From: Acinetobacter sp. CS-2
Lineage (GTDB): Bacteria; Pseudomonadota; Gammaproteobacteria; Pseudomonadales; Moraxellaceae
DNA: 64,000 nt
Reading direction: 5' to 3'
Assembly: GCF_016599715.1 (NCBI RefSeq)
Contig: NZ_CP067019.1
Coordinates: 1,364,001-1,428,000, forward strand
In this document: positions 1 to 9,667 of the stretch, in pieces
Numbering within the stretch: the stretch's first letter is position 1
How the letters are laid out: every line of letters begins with the position of its first letter
The notes under the pieces: model-generated
Seen by the model: only the letters and a program-made list of their open reading frames with translations
What the model was told of the DNA's origin: nothing
Database searches by the model: none
Translations under genes and position numbers: made by a program

Positions 1-666
1 TGCATTATTCAGGTTGAAATCGACATTCGGACGACGGGTCACTGGGCAGTCGAGTTGTTTTTTGATCTGCTCGATAATATTGGGATCGACAATATCTTCA
101 TCTACCACAATTTCACTTGGCATTAAGCGGGAAAGTTCAATTGCCAGTTGTTCGTGATGAAACTCTTGTTGTTGTACCTTGAAAATACCGGCACTTAAAT
201 CCAGCAATGCAATACCAATTTGCCCCTGATGTAAGCAGAGTGCAACCAGATTGGAAGACTGATGACTGTTCAATAGCGCATCATCGGTCAGGGTGCCCGG
301 AGTGATGATACGCACCACACCACGCTCCATAGGTGCCTTTCCGCGAGAGCCTGCGCTCTCGCCCTCACCAAGCTGTTCGCAAATGACCACGGTTTCGCCT
401 TTTTTGACCAGACGGGCCAAATAGCCTTCAGCGGCATGATAGGGAACACCTGCCATGGGAATCGGTTCGCCATTGGCCTTACCGCGGTGGGTTAAGGTAA
501 TCCCCAGTAATTTGGCGGCTTTATGGGCATCGTCAAAAAACAGTTCATAAAAGTCACCCATGCGATAAAACATCAGGGAGTGCGGGTGCTGCATTTTGAC
601 GCTCATGTACTGCTGCATCATCGGCGTTAAAGTGGAAAGATCAGCCATGATTTCCGGGTAACTCAT
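1..666 (-). CDS. mutS: DNA mismatch repair protein MutS, N-terminal part (truncated by window edge)
   Basis: MutS recognises base mismatches and small loops and recruits MutL. The frame runs open from the ATG at 666 to the window edge and gives the first 222 residues. The clamp and ATPase domains lie outside. Residues 38-43 read D-F-Y-E-L-F, the mismatch-reading Phe-x-Glu motif of domain I (Phe39, Glu41), within a GDFYELF context typical of the family. The connector domain begins after about residue 130. The gene reads away from its neighbours toward the left edge, and its upstream gap has no other gene. Identity is secure; the state of the missing part is unknown. Confidence 0.95.
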   Translation of the reverse strand, partial: MSYPEIMADLSTLTPMMQQYMSVKMQHPHSLMFYRMGDFYELFFDDAHKAAKLLGITLTHRGKANGEPIPMAGVPYHAAEGYLARLVKKGETVVICEQLGEGESAGSRGKAPMERGVVRIITPGTLTDDALLNSHQSSNLVALCLHQGQIGIALLDLSAGIFKVQQQEFHHEQLAIELSRLMPSEIVVDEDIVDPNIIEQIKKQLDCPVTRRPNVDFNLNNA

Positions 667-995
667 TGAGGTAAAATCCTTAAATATTTAAATACATCTC
701 ATCGTTAAAATTTGGCTGTCTCACCAATTTCAAATTTATGCATGAAACGATATGCGTTAAATCCTAGACTCTGGCTTTGTTCTTATTGTTATTTTCAAGC
801 CAACCCGAGCTATGGAAAAACGCTATTTCATTTGCTCAGACATCTTATCAAATTTGCATGAATTGCGAAAAATGCTTTGCAGTAAATGAATAAAAATTAG
901 GAGAACAGTTTGACGGGTTTTATCGCAGTGCTGATTGTACCGGCAATGAAAATGACGCTGCGGGTTGATACGAAACTGGAGAACTCAAGCGGACA
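667..995. other. Intergenic gap upstream of mutS
   Basis: About 330 bases lie between the mutS start and the 3' end of the lipoprotein hydrolase. The mutS promoter is expected here but I could not pick a clear -35/-10 pair. A 29-codon TTG-started frame with an AGGAGA in front (910-999, plus strand) is the only coding-like item, and I do not count it as a gene. No repeat or RNA was seen. Confidence 0.5.
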
Positions 996-3005
996 TTAGG
1001 GCTGATGCAAACCAAGTCTGGTTAAATGTAGACGCAAGATACGACGCAATTCTAAAACAGCTTCTGGTGTTTCCTGAATGGAATGACCGCCTTTAATAAT
1101 TTTTTCCGAAATAGCACCCTCCAGATGGGCACTCTTATAGGGCACTATGTCATCAGTGATCACATGGATATCATTACTGTTGGTGATATTGCCAATAATG
1201 GAATGAAAGACCAATCCTTTACGCGGGTTAATGTCTTTGGTCAGTTCAATAAACTTGGACTGATAACTTAAATCACTCGGTCCATTTTGAATCAGGCCAT
1301 GATCAATCTGCTGTAACAGCTCTTTCAAATCCAGATCCTGAGTTTGTATGCTATCGCTAATCGCAGAGAGGAAAGCTCCGGGAATACGGATGATTTTACG
1401 TGCTGCCTTGGTAAACCAGCGATCGGCATAATCGGTTCCCCGATGCGGGGTGGCCAGAAAAATCGCCCGAGAAAAATTAGGAATGTCCTTGATGACCAGG
1501 CGCTGCGAAATAATCGGTAATTTCTGAAACTTGTTTAACTGACGATTATTCATCATGGATAAGGCTTTTTGGGTTAAGTCTGCATCACTGACCAAAAGCC
1601 GGGCAATAATGCCCCCCATACTATGTCCGACCAGTACCGCATCTTTTTTGGCAGGGGCATTGGCATCGACCTGGGCAAAGGCCTGAGTCAATAGGGCATA
1701 AATCTGAAAACGGCTTTCCATAATCGGCATATTAGTTGAATAAAATACCTGCCAGACCTGAAAATTTTCCCGTAGTACTGTGTCCCCCATAATATCGTTA
1801 GTCAGACGAATCCATGCTTCAGGGCTGCTGGCCAGACCATGGATTAAGACAATCACTTTTTTATTCGGATTATAAGGTTCCAGCATATATAAATGCGGCA
1901 TGGTGAGATGATCATCACGGTCAATAAGGGTTAAATAGGCTGCCCGGCCGAGATTGTTTTGTGCAAGCCATAAGCCATAAGGCGTAGAAAAGTTTCCAGC
2001 CAGCGGATAGGTCTTTCCGGCCATATTGACCTGATCATATTTGTACGGATCAAAGGCTTTTATTTCAAATTCTGCATTGTTTAAAATGTCTTCTACACTG
2101 CTGGCCGCTTTAGGCTGGGCAGTCAGGGTTGCCGCTAAATAGCGGGCCTGATGAATATTGGGATTGACCCCGTTTTTGTAACTGAAATTTATTGGGTTAA
2201 TAATATATTTATTTTTCCCTTCGCTAATACCATCCTTGACCTGCGGTAGAACCAGGACAAATTCTGAGCCAAAACCATCGCGACGGTTAATGGAACGTAA
2301 GCCTGAAAAATTCAGGTTGTAACTGGAAAGCAGCTGCTCGATTTTCTGATTTTTGAGCTGTGGATAGTAATCAAAGTTGATCTGATAAATACTTTTACCC
2401 ACCTTGACCTGTGGCTCAACTACAGTAGGTTTATGACGCAAGGCATAAGCAGTTACCAGTTTAGCCAGTGCTAAATTATAAAAGTCACGTATTTGCACCT
2501 GCCGGTTGTCAAAAATGCGGTCTTTGGGCTGTCGTTTGGTCTTAAACATGTAGGCATAGCTGTAGCGGATACTTTTATCCAGCATATACAGTTGCTGATC
2601 CAGACATTGATCATAGGTTTCTTGTTGCTGTTTCTGTTTTTCTTCGGATCGGGTACTGGCTAAAGTACTGGTTTTACAGTCAGAAGAATTTTCAAATTCC
2701 AATGCTTTGGCCAGGTAAATTTCGCTGGAGGTAGAGAGCAGCTGTTCGTCCTGAATTTGCGGAATCTGTTGCAGTTCCTGAATACACTGGTCGGGTTGGT
2801 CGGAACAGATTTTAGCTTCACGACCGGTCATGGACAGCACATTTAAACTGGCTTCACTCAATTTATTTCGGGTAAGGATACTTTCACGTTCATTGGCAAT
2901 GGTGACATTAATGCCCTGGCTTTTGACGTTGACAATTTGACAACCTGCAAGCAGATAACTACTCAGCAGCGAGGCAAATAAAAGCTGATATATTTGTTTT
3001 GGCAT
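996..3005 (-). CDS. Large lipoprotein with C-terminal alpha/beta-hydrolase domain
   Basis: Probable envelope lipoprotein hydrolase (lipase or esterase type); substrate unknown. Residues 1-22 form a lipoprotein signal with lipobox L-L-A-G-C at Cys22. The next 340 or so residues have no domain I recognise. The hydrolase fold starts near residue 380 with the strand and oxyanion segment LIHGLASSPEAW. The nucleophile elbow G-H-S-M-G-G is at about residues 459-464. Candidate acid and base residues lie in DDIVPY (about 625) and GGHSIQ (about 640). At 669 aa it is far longer than a simple esterase, so the N-terminal half is the unusual part. A single-gene transcription unit is likely, as the next minus-strand gene upstream ends in a terminator. 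Confidence 0.8.
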   Translation of the reverse strand: MPKQIYQLLFASLLSSYLLAGCQIVNVKSQGINVTIANERESILTRNKLSEASLNVLSMTGREAKICSDQPDQCIQELQQIPQIQDEQLLSTSSEIYLAKALEFENSSDCKTSTLASTRSEEKQKQQQETYDQCLDQQLYMLDKSIRYSYAYMFKTKRQPKDRIFDNRQVQIRDFYNLALAKLVTAYALRHKPTVVEPQVKVGKSIYQINFDYYPQLKNQKIEQLLSSYNLNFSGLRSINRRDGFGSEFVLVLPQVKDGISEGKNKYIINPINFSYKNGVNPNIHQARYLAATLTAQPKAASSVEDILNNAEFEIKAFDPYKYDQVNMAGKTYPLAGNFSTPYGLWLAQNNLGRAAYLTLIDRDDHLTMPHLYMLEPYNPNKKVIVLIHGLASSPEAWIRLTNDIMGDTVLRENFQVWQVFYSTNMPIMESRFQIYALLTQAFAQVDANAPAKKDAVLVGHSMGGIIARLLVSDADLTQKALSMMNNRQLNKFQKLPIISQRLVIKDIPNFSRAIFLATPHRGTDYADRWFTKAARKIIRIPGAFLSAISDSIQTQDLDLKELLQQIDHGLIQNGPSDLSYQSKFIELTKDINPRKGLVFHSIIGNITNSNDIHVITDDIVPYKSAHLEGAISEKIIKGGHSIQETPEAVLELRRILRLHLTRLGLHQP

Positions 3006-3082
3006 AAAGTATGTCTACGTTCAGTATTTATTTGAGTTTTGTTCATCATACGATGATTCTTCTAATTTTCAATTCGTACATA

Positions 3083-3110
3083 TAAAAATAGACCGTTTTG
3101 AACGGTCTAT
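3083..3110 (-). terminator. Rho-independent terminator after the TPR lipoprotein gene
   Basis: A 10-bp perfect stem (3088-3097 with 3101-3110, three-base loop) is followed on the minus strand by a run of Ts. It lies 27 bases past the stop of the TPR lipoprotein gene. Confidence 0.85.
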
Positions 3111-3136
3111 CTGAAAGGTGAATGGACAAAGAAAAA

Positions 3137-4051
3137 TTAAGACGTTTTAGCCGGATTAAGTACTTGCCATACATTCCAGCGACCTTGCTTTTCAATTTCT
3201 GCAATTAAACGGTCAGCCACTTCAGCTTCTTGCGGATATTTCACTTTGTAATTTTTCAAGACCTGAATCGCATTTTTCTTTTGTTCCATGGCAATGTAAT
3301 TGTTTGCCGCAGATAAATAGGCTTCCTGCACACCTGCCTTCATGGCCTTGTCTAAATAAGGAATAGCTTCACGTTGACCACCACCTTCAGATAAGCCAAA
3401 ACCGAACCAGAAGTTTGCTTCAGCATCTTCTTTGTTAATTTTTAAAATGCGCTGTGCATAAGTTAAAGACTTGGTGGTATAGACTGAACCTAAGTCCAGG
3501 TTACGTGCCATAACACTGGCTTTAAATGCACGAATCAACACATCAAAAGAGGCATTGTCTTTAGATGCCAGGGTATCGAGCTGTTGAGTCACTTGTTTCA
3601 GTTTGGCTTCAAAGCCTTTACGTTCCTGACGTTCAGTAAAACGAGGCGGATAATGGCGTGCTTTGCCTTCTACCAGCTGCAAGAAGTCATCAACTTCGGT
3701 GATATCTACTTCATTGTCACCCGCCACAACCGCATATTTTACATTACGTTGCTTGCTGTTCACGGTAGGAATAATCAGCTTGTTGACATCAAGCATCACT
3801 TTTTTCTTTGGATCACCCGGCAGTGTGACTTCCATTTTGGTTACCGGCTGTGCAGCAGCTTTTTGTAAGGCAATTTCAAATGGAGGTGGGGCATCATAGT
3901 TAAATGGATTTAGTGCATAAAACGGAGCAGTCAATTCAGGTTCAGTGAAAACGATCGGTGCATTGGAATTTTTATCTTTTGTTGGTGTCGAGCTACAGGC
4001 TGAGAGTAAAGAAACAGCAATCAATGTACATGCCAAAGGCTTAAGGGTCAT
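3137..4051 (-). CDS. Predicted lipoprotein with tetratricopeptide-like C-terminal half
   Basis: Function not recognised. Residues 1-19 form a lipoprotein signal ending L-L-S-A-C19, so an outer- or inner-membrane anchor is expected. A Thr/Lys/Pro linker follows. The C-terminal half is helical and TPR-like, with alternating A/Y/L-rich helices (about 190-290, for example EDAEANFWFGFGLSEGG and AYLSAANNYIAMEQ), suggesting a protein-protein interaction role. I chose the ATG at 4051 because a GGA lies eight bases before it. An in-frame ATG at 4060 would add three residues. It follows cysE on the same strand after a 111-base gap holding an inverted repeat, and ends in its own terminator. Confidence 0.75.
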   Translation of the reverse strand: MTLKPLACTLIAVSLLSACSSTPTKDKNSNAPIVFTEPELTAPFYALNPFNYDAPPPFEIALQKAAAQPVTKMEVTLPGDPKKKVMLDVNKLIIPTVNSKQRNVKYAVVAGDNEVDITEVDDFLQLVEGKARHYPPRFTERQERKGFEAKLKQVTQQLDTLASKDNASFDVLIRAFKASVMARNLDLGSVYTTKSLTYAQRILKINKEDAEANFWFGFGLSEGGGQREAIPYLDKAMKAGVQEAYLSAANNYIAMEQKKNAIQVLKNYKVKYPQEAEVADRLIAEIEKQGRWNVWQVLNPAKTS

Positions 4052-4091
4052 AGGTGTCATCCGTTCATTTAATTTTAAAATTAATTAGTAG

Positions 4092-4129
4092 GTATGTTCC
4101 TCAGTCTAAAAAAACTTTCAGGAACATAC
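4092..4129. repeat. Inverted repeat between cysE and the TPR lipoprotein gene
   Basis: Perfect 10-bp arms (4092-4101 and 4120-4129, GTATGTTCCT and its complement) flank an 18-base loop with a run of seven A on the plus strand. It is either a loose terminator for cysE or an operator in front of the lipoprotein gene. There is no U-run after the stem. Confidence 0.5.
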
Positions 4130-4162
4130 AAGTCAGGGCTTGTTAATATTCAGGACAGCCGT

Positions 4163-4972
4163 TCAGGCTTTGGATTGACTGCTTTGCGCTTCGCATTCAC
4201 GGCGAACGTCCTCCATAATTTTTAATTCTTCTGCACTAAAAGGTTGTTCATTCTGCTGCTGCTTTTTAAATGAAGGATCAATCACTGATAAACGCTGACA
4301 TAGGGTATTCATACGTTTTTCATTAAGCTGAATCCGGTCCAGCAGTACGCGCATGCCATCCAGAATCGGGTCAGACTGGTCCTGTGTAGCTGCATAAGGC
4401 TGAAAGCCAATACTTTCTGCATAATCACGACGGCGGGCTTCTTCTGCATCTTTAGGTTTATCTTTGGTAATAAAGCGTGCCGGGTTTCCTACAGCAGTCG
4501 TATTCGGTGGAACAGCCTTGGTTACCACGGCATTGGAACCGACTTTGGCATTTTTACCCACGGTAAAAGGACCCAAAATTTTGGCACCAGCACCAACCAC
4601 CACGCCATCTTCCAGCGTAGGATGACGTTTGCCCTTGTTCCAGGTGGTACCGCCCAAAGTGACGCCGTGATAGAGCGTGACATCATCTCCAATTTCAGCC
4701 GTTTCACCAATTACTACACCCATGCCATGATCGATAAAGAAACGGCGACCGATTTTGGCACCTGGATGGATTTCAATGCCGGTGGCAAAACGGCTAAAAG
4801 AAGACAGCAGGCGGGCAGAGCCTTTACACTCTTTTTGCCAAAGTTCATGGGCAATACGGTGCATGATCAGTGCATGAATGCCGGGATAGGTAGTGAGAAC
4901 TTCTAAAGTGTTTCGTGCTGCAGGATCGCGCGCGAATACAGCTTGGATGTCTTCTTTGAGCTGTTTAAGCAT
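4163..4972 (-). CDS. cysE: Serine O-acetyltransferase
   Basis: CysE acetylates L-serine with acetyl-CoA, the first committed step to cysteine, in the cytosol. The product is 269 aa from the ATG at 4972, preceded by AGAGGA. A longer in-frame start at 5029 would lie deep inside trmJ and is unlikely. The N-terminal helical domain (1-95) is followed by left-handed beta-helix hexapeptide repeats with the active-site region [17 protein letters not shown] and [11 protein letters not shown]. The start overlaps the trmJ stop by 8 bases, so translational coupling is likely. The polar, Gln/Lys-rich C-terminal tail is long for the family, and cysteine feedback normally acts through the C-terminus. Confidence 0.95.
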   Translation of the reverse strand: MLKQLKEDIQAVFARDPAARNTLEVLTTYPGIHALIMHRIAHELWQKECKGSARLLSSFSRFATGIEIHPGAKIGRRFFIDHGMGVVIGETAEIGDDVTLYHGVTLGGTTWNKGKRHPTLEDGVVVGAGAKILGPFTVGKNAKVGSNAVVTKAVPPNTTAVGNPARFITKDKPKDAEEARRRDYAESIGFQPYAATQDQSDPILDGMRVLLDRIQLNEKRMNTLCQRLSVIDPSFKKQQQNEQPFSAEELKIMEDVRRECEAQSSQSKA

Positions 4973-5822
4973 TGGATTGATCCTCTGAAGAATCGGTTGT
5001 TTTGTCTGTAGATTTTTTCCATGTACCATTGTTCAATGCCTGTACACGGCTAAAGATGCCACGCAGTAAATGATATTCCATACGATCTAATTGTATACGT
5101 CCAAATAAACGACGCAAGCGTAAAGGCAATAAACGTGGGTTTTTCGGGTCCATAAATTCAATTTCGGCCAGCATTTTTTCAATATGTGGGTAAAACTGTT
5201 CCATCTGTTCATGCGTTACCAAAGGCTCATCCCATTGCATGTCAATGTCATCAGTGACATGCATGGTGGCTTCAGGGTCTTCCGCCTGTTCAGTCAATGC
5301 CATGGCAGCCATACGCATTTCATAGCAAATCACCTGAATGGCCTGAGCAACATTCAGTACGCCATAATCGCTATTGACCGGAATGGTGACATGATAATTG
5401 GCCATCGCCAGTTCTTCATTGGTCAGACCACGATCTTCACGGCCAAATACAATCGCAATTTCCTGCTGGTCATTGACTACTGCATTCAGCGATTTTTCCG
5501 CAGCCGGACGGGCATCCAGTAAAGGCCAGGGAATGGTACGGTTACGTGCACTGGTACCAAAAACCAGATGGCAATCCTTAATGGCTTCTTGCAAAGTCGG
5601 CACAATTTCAATCTGTTCAATCAGATCGGTTGCACCTGCGGCTAGCGCATCAATATCCGGATGTGGATAGGTTTTAGGCTCTACCAGTACCAGTTTGGAT
5701 AGGCCCATGGTTTTCATGGCACGTAAGGCGCTGCCGATATTGGCAGGCAAGGTAGTATTGACCATGACAATACGCACATGAGAGAGATGTGCGGAAACCA
5801 CAGCATTGTCAACTTGACTCAT
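4965..5822 (-). CDS. trmJ: tRNA (cytidine/uridine-2'-O-)-methyltransferase TrmJ
   Basis: SPOUT-class enzyme that 2'-O-methylates position 32 of several tRNAs using S-adenosylmethionine. The knotted methyltransferase domain covers about residues 12-180, with motif [20 protein letters not shown] near the N-terminus, G-R-E-D-R-G-L in the middle and [18 protein letters not shown] closing the SAM pocket. The C-terminal helical extension ends in a Ser/Asp/Gln-rich tail. It lies 33 bases after dnaE and overlaps cysE by 8 bases, so dnaE-trmJ-cysE read as one unit. The length of 285 aa is slightly above E. coli TrmJ because of the acidic tail. Confidence 0.93.
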   Translation of the reverse strand: MSQVDNAVVSAHLSHVRIVMVNTTLPANIGSALRAMKTMGLSKLVLVEPKTYPHPDIDALAAGATDLIEQIEIVPTLQEAIKDCHLVFGTSARNRTIPWPLLDARPAAEKSLNAVVNDQQEIAIVFGREDRGLTNEELAMANYHVTIPVNSDYGVLNVAQAIQVICYEMRMAAMALTEQAEDPEATMHVTDDIDMQWDEPLVTHEQMEQFYPHIEKMLAEIEFMDPKNPRLLPLRLRRLFGRIQLDRMEYHLLRGIFSRVQALNNGTWKKSTDKTTDSSEDQSNA

Positions 5823-5855
5823 AAGGTGTCCGATTTGAATTTAAATATTTAAAAA

Positions 5856-8800
5856 TTAAGAATATTGAGTGGCTTCAGCCTGATACATATCCATCGCTTC
5901 ATCCATGCTCACATTGGCTGGAGGCGGCGGGACATTCGCAGGCATGGCCTGCTCATAACTCACAGCTTTGGCCGCCTTGGATTTGACCTGATATTCAATA
6001 TGAATCACGTCTTTACCAAAATAGTCACGTAATTTCGTCAGCAACTCATCCAGTGGAGCCACCTTCCAATTCAGGCCCAGGTTGATATCAGCAGAGGCAT
6101 AGGAATAATCAATGTGTAATTGCATCGGGATATGATTGCACATATCGACATTACAGAATGGCGTTAAGATTTTGCGTAAATCCTGACTGAGTGAAGGATT
6201 TAGATGTTCTGCGTTCAGCTTGATTTGAATACTGTTGGTACGTTTCTGACGGATTTCATTCAGGCTAAAGGCTTTGGTCAGGCGTCCCATAGGACGGTCA
6301 AAACCTTCACGTTCATAAATTTCGCCTTCAATCACCACCACCTTTTCATTTTGAATAATGTCTTTAAAGCGCTGGAAACGTTCATGATTGGCCGAGACTT
6401 CTATACGTGCGGTGCCATCATCCAAAGTGACCATCATACGGTTCGGGAAGTTGGCGACATCGACCACCAGACCGGCAAATACGGTAGTCACACCACGGCG
6501 TGTAGGGGTGAGCTCATTAATACGTGCAGGAATAAAGGATTTAAGTTCTGGACGATACACATCAATCGGATGTCCGGTCAAGTACAGTCCCAAGGTGTCT
6601 TTTTCACCTTTGAGGCGGACTTCATCTGACCACGGTTTGACCGGTTTGGCTGGTTTGCGCTGAACTTCCTCAACTTCACCAAACAGGTCCATCATGCCGG
6701 TTTCACGATTAGAGCGTGCCTGTTCTGCGGCTTGAACCGCTTCAGGAAGTTGCGCCATGAGGTCAGCACGTTCAATGCCCAAACAGTCCATCGCACCTGC
6801 ACGGATGAGTGCTTCAAGGGTACGTTTATTGATTTTTTTCAGATCGACTCGGTGGCAGAAATCAAACAAATCTTTATAAGGACCATCCTGTATGCGTGAA
6901 TCAATCACCGACTGCATTGCAGCTTCACCCACGCCTTTAATTGCACCTAAACCATAGACAATGGTATTCGGACTGCTGGCATGGAAGTTATATAAGGACA
7001 TATTGATAGATGGGGGAAGAACCTCTAAACCATTAATACGGCAGTCATCAATCAGGAACACGATGTTGTCGGTGTTCTGCATTTCCGAGGTCATTACCGC
7101 AGACATAAACTCTGCAGGATAATGTGCTTTTAGCCATGCGGTCTGATAAGCAACCAGGGCATAGGCGGCAGCATGTGATTTGTTGAAACCATAACCGGCA
7201 AATTTTTCCATATAGTCGAAGATATGGTTGGCGGTCGCTTCATCAATATCTTTTTCAGCAGCACCTTTAATAAAGATCTGGCGCTGCTTGACCATTTCCT
7301 CAGGTTTTTTCTTACCCATGGCACGGCGCAGTAAATCCGCACCGCCCAGACTATAACCGGCACAGAACTGTGCAGCCTGCATCACCTGTTCCTGATACAC
7401 CATAATCCCGTAGGTCGGTTCCAGAACTTTTTCCAGTAATGGGTGCAGGTATTCAAACTCACCGCCATGCATACGATGAATAAAGTCTGGAATCAGATCC
7501 ATTGGACCCGGACGGTACAGGGACACGAAGGCAATAATTTCTTCAAATTTACTTGGACGTGCCTCTTTCAGCATCTTTTTCATGCCGACGGATTCAAACT
7601 GGAATACCGCAGTGGTGTTGGCATTGGCAAAGATTTCGTAGGCCGGTTTATCGTCCAGTGGAATATAGGAAATATTGACCGGTTCAGTCACATCCGGACG
7701 TGCATTGATATGCTTAATCGCATCTTCAATCACTGTTAAGTTACGTAAACCCAAGAAGTCGAACTTGACTAGACCGGCTGCTTCGACATCGTCCTTATCG
7801 AACTGGGCAACACGGTTAGTTCCGTCGGCATCACACATTACGGCTGAGTAGTCGGTCAGCTTGGTCGGTGCAATCACCACACCACCGGCATGCTTACCAG
7901 TATTCCGGGTAATGCCTTCAAGTTTGAGTGCCATTTCCCAGATTTCAGCGGCATCGTCATTGTCCGGGTTGGACGGATTGGTGACAATATCCTTGAGTTG
8001 GGGTTCTGCTTCAATCGATTCTTCCAGACTCAAACCTAAGGGTTTGGTTGGAATCATTTTGGAAATACGGTCCGCCAGACCATAGGATTTACCTAAAACA
8101 CGTGCCACGTCCCGAATTGCACCTTTGGCCGCCATGGTCCCGAAAGTGGCAATCTGCGATACCGCATCTCGGCCATAAGTACGTGCCACATAGTCAATTA
8201 CGCGGTCACGGCCGGCAATACAGAAATCGACGTCAAAGTCTGGCATCGACACACGTTCCGGGTTCAAGAAACGTTCGAACAGCAGGTCGTAACGCAGTGG
8301 ATCCAGATCGGTAATTTTTAAGCTATACGCCACCAGTGAACCGGCACCTGAACCACGGCCCGGGCCGACAGGGACACCGTTACCTTTGGACCACTGAATA
8401 AAGTCCATTACGATCAGGAAGTAACCCGGGAAACCCATGTCGAGAATAATCTTCACTTCGAAAGCTAAACGCTCGTCATAAGGTTTGCGAATTTCCGGCC
8501 AGTCTTCACCGCGTTTTTCAGGTGGATACAGGAAGTTAAGTCGTTCTTCCAGACCTTGTTCGGATAAATGTGCAAAGTAGGTATCAATGGTGTGACCTTC
8601 CGGAATCGGGTAGTCCGGTAAGTCATTAAAACCTAAGCGTAAAGTCACATTACAACGCTTTGCAATGTGGTAGGTATTTTCAATGGCTGTTGGAATATCT
8701 GAAAATAGTTCAGTCATTTCCACAGCAGTTTTAAAGTACTGTTCAGGGCTATAGGTTTTAGGACGGCGGTTATCACCTAATACATAACCATCTGCAATAC

Positions 8801-9425
8801 AGACCCGGGCTTCATGCGCTTCAAAATCATCACGTGTAATGAAGTGTACGTCATTATGGGCGACCACGCCAATATTGTATTTTTTTGCAAGTTTGACCGC
8901 TTCTTCAATAAAGGCATCTTCATCAGGGCGGTTGGTACGAGTCAGAGCCAAATAAACCCGATTGCCGAATTTTTCAATCCATTCTTGAAGGAGGGGTTCA
9001 GCTTTATCTGGATTTGATGTGATCAGCATTTTGCCGACATCCGATTGCATGCCCAATAGCACAATCAGGTCTTGATGCTGATCTAAAATCCAGTCTTTTT
9101 GCACACAAGGAATATCGAGTTGCTGACCTGAAATAAAACCTTGAGAAACCAGTTCGGTCAGACTGCGCCAGCCTTTATTGGTCATGGACAATAATGTCAC
9201 ACGATGTTCAGCATCATTCAGGCGGATTTCTGAACCTAAAATAGGTTTAATGCCTTTATCCAGACATTTTTTATAGAATTTTACCGCAGCATGCAGGTTG
9301 GACAGGTCGGTAATGGCCAGTGCTGGCATTTCATCATTTGCAGCAGCTTTAATTAGATCAGATATACGTACGATAGATTCTGTAATGGAAAATTCTGTAT
9401 GTATACCAAGATGAACAAAGTGCAT
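5856..9425 (-). CDS. dnaE: DNA polymerase III subunit alpha
   Basis: Replicative polymerase catalytic subunit, 1189 aa. An N-terminal PHP domain (about 1-270) begins MHFVHLGIHTEFS. The polymerase core has GPGRGSGAGSLVAYSL and the catalytic aspartates in P-D-F-D-V-D-F near residue 393. A helix-hairpin-helix region follows (LFDFCHRVDLKKINKRTLEALIRAG). A candidate internal clamp-binding motif, GMMDLFG, is near residue 925. The OB-fold domain starts near residue 1000 (TVFAGLVVDVANF), and there is a tau-binding tail. The gene is first of the dnaE-trmJ-cysE group. In E. coli dnaE follows the lpx genes; here it is separate from the lpx cluster at 37 kb. Confidence 0.98.
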   Translation of the reverse strand: MHFVHLGIHTEFSITESIVRISDLIKAAANDEMPALAITDLSNLHAAVKFYKKCLDKGIKPILGSEIRLNDAEHRVTLLSMTNKGWRSLTELVSQGFISGQQLDIPCVQKDWILDQHQDLIVLLGMQSDVGKMLITSNPDKAEPLLQEWIEKFGNRVYLALTRTNRPDEDAFIEEAVKLAKKYNIGVVAHNDVHFITRDDFEAHEARVCIADGYVLGDNRRPKTYSPEQYFKTAVEMTELFSDIPTAIENTYHIAKRCNVTLRLGFNDLPDYPIPEGHTIDTYFAHLSEQGLEERLNFLYPPEKRGEDWPEIRKPYDERLAFEVKIILDMGFPGYFLIVMDFIQWSKGNGVPVGPGRGSGAGSLVAYSLKITDLDPLRYDLLFERFLNPERVSMPDFDVDFCIAGRDRVIDYVARTYGRDAVSQIATFGTMAAKGAIRDVARVLGKSYGLADRISKMIPTKPLGLSLEESIEAEPQLKDIVTNPSNPDNDDAAEIWEMALKLEGITRNTGKHAGGVVIAPTKLTDYSAVMCDADGTNRVAQFDKDDVEAAGLVKFDFLGLRNLTVIEDAIKHINARPDVTEPVNISYIPLDDKPAYEIFANANTTAVFQFESVGMKKMLKEARPSKFEEIIAFVSLYRPGPMDLIPDFIHRMHGGEFEYLHPLLEKVLEPTYGIMVYQEQVMQAAQFCAGYSLGGADLLRRAMGKKKPEEMVKQRQIFIKGAAEKDIDEATANHIFDYMEKFAGYGFNKSHAAAYALVAYQTAWLKAHYPAEFMSAVMTSEMQNTDNIVFLIDDCRINGLEVLPPSINMSLYNFHASSPNTIVYGLGAIKGVGEAAMQSVIDSRIQDGPYKDLFDFCHRVDLKKINKRTLEALIRAGAMDCLGIERADLMAQLPEAVQAAEQARSNRETGMMDLFGEVEEVQRKPAKPVKPWSDEVRLKGEKDTLGLYLTGHPIDVYRPELKSFIPARINELTPTRRGVTTVFAGLVVDVANFPNRMMVTLDDGTARIEVSANHERFQRFKDIIQNEKVVVIEGEIYEREGFDRPMGRLTKAFSLNEIRQKRTNSIQIKLNAEHLNPSLSQDLRKILTPFCNVDMCNHIPMQLHIDYSYASADINLGLNWKVAPLDELLTKLRDYFGKDVIHIEYQVKSKAAKAVSYEQAMPANVPPPPANVSMDEAMDMYQAEATQYS

Positions 9426-9627
9426 AAATGAGTCCCTGCAAAAACCACTGGATAGTTTAGCATGCTCTAGGAAAAGTCATGGATTATTATTTAGCTAATT
9501 CAAGTTCAAAATTGACTTTTTAAGTGTGATGAATAGGTGATTAAAATCATATCAGTAGGCTAAACGAATTTGAGTCCTCCTAATATTGATTGGAAGTGAA
9601 GCGGTGCTTAAACTTAATTCTGAATAT

Positions 9628-9651
9628 AAAAAAGCCCTCAATCGAGAGGGC
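9628..9651 (-). terminator. Terminator after metI
   Basis: Stem GCCCTC/GAGGGC (9634-9639 and 9646-9651) with a six-base loop. On the minus strand it is followed by six Ts. It lies 16 bases past the metI stop. Confidence 0.85.
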
Positions 9652-9667
9652 ATTCAATAATGGTATT

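Noticed and set aside
910..999. 29-codon TTG-started frame with AGGAGA upstream, plus strand
   Set aside because: Short, uncommon start, and it runs into the 3' end of the hydrolase gene on the other strand. No recognisable family.
6204..6629. 141-codon plus-strand frame inside dnaE
   Set aside because: Fully inside a well-supported gene on the opposite strand. Low-complexity, shadow-type translation.
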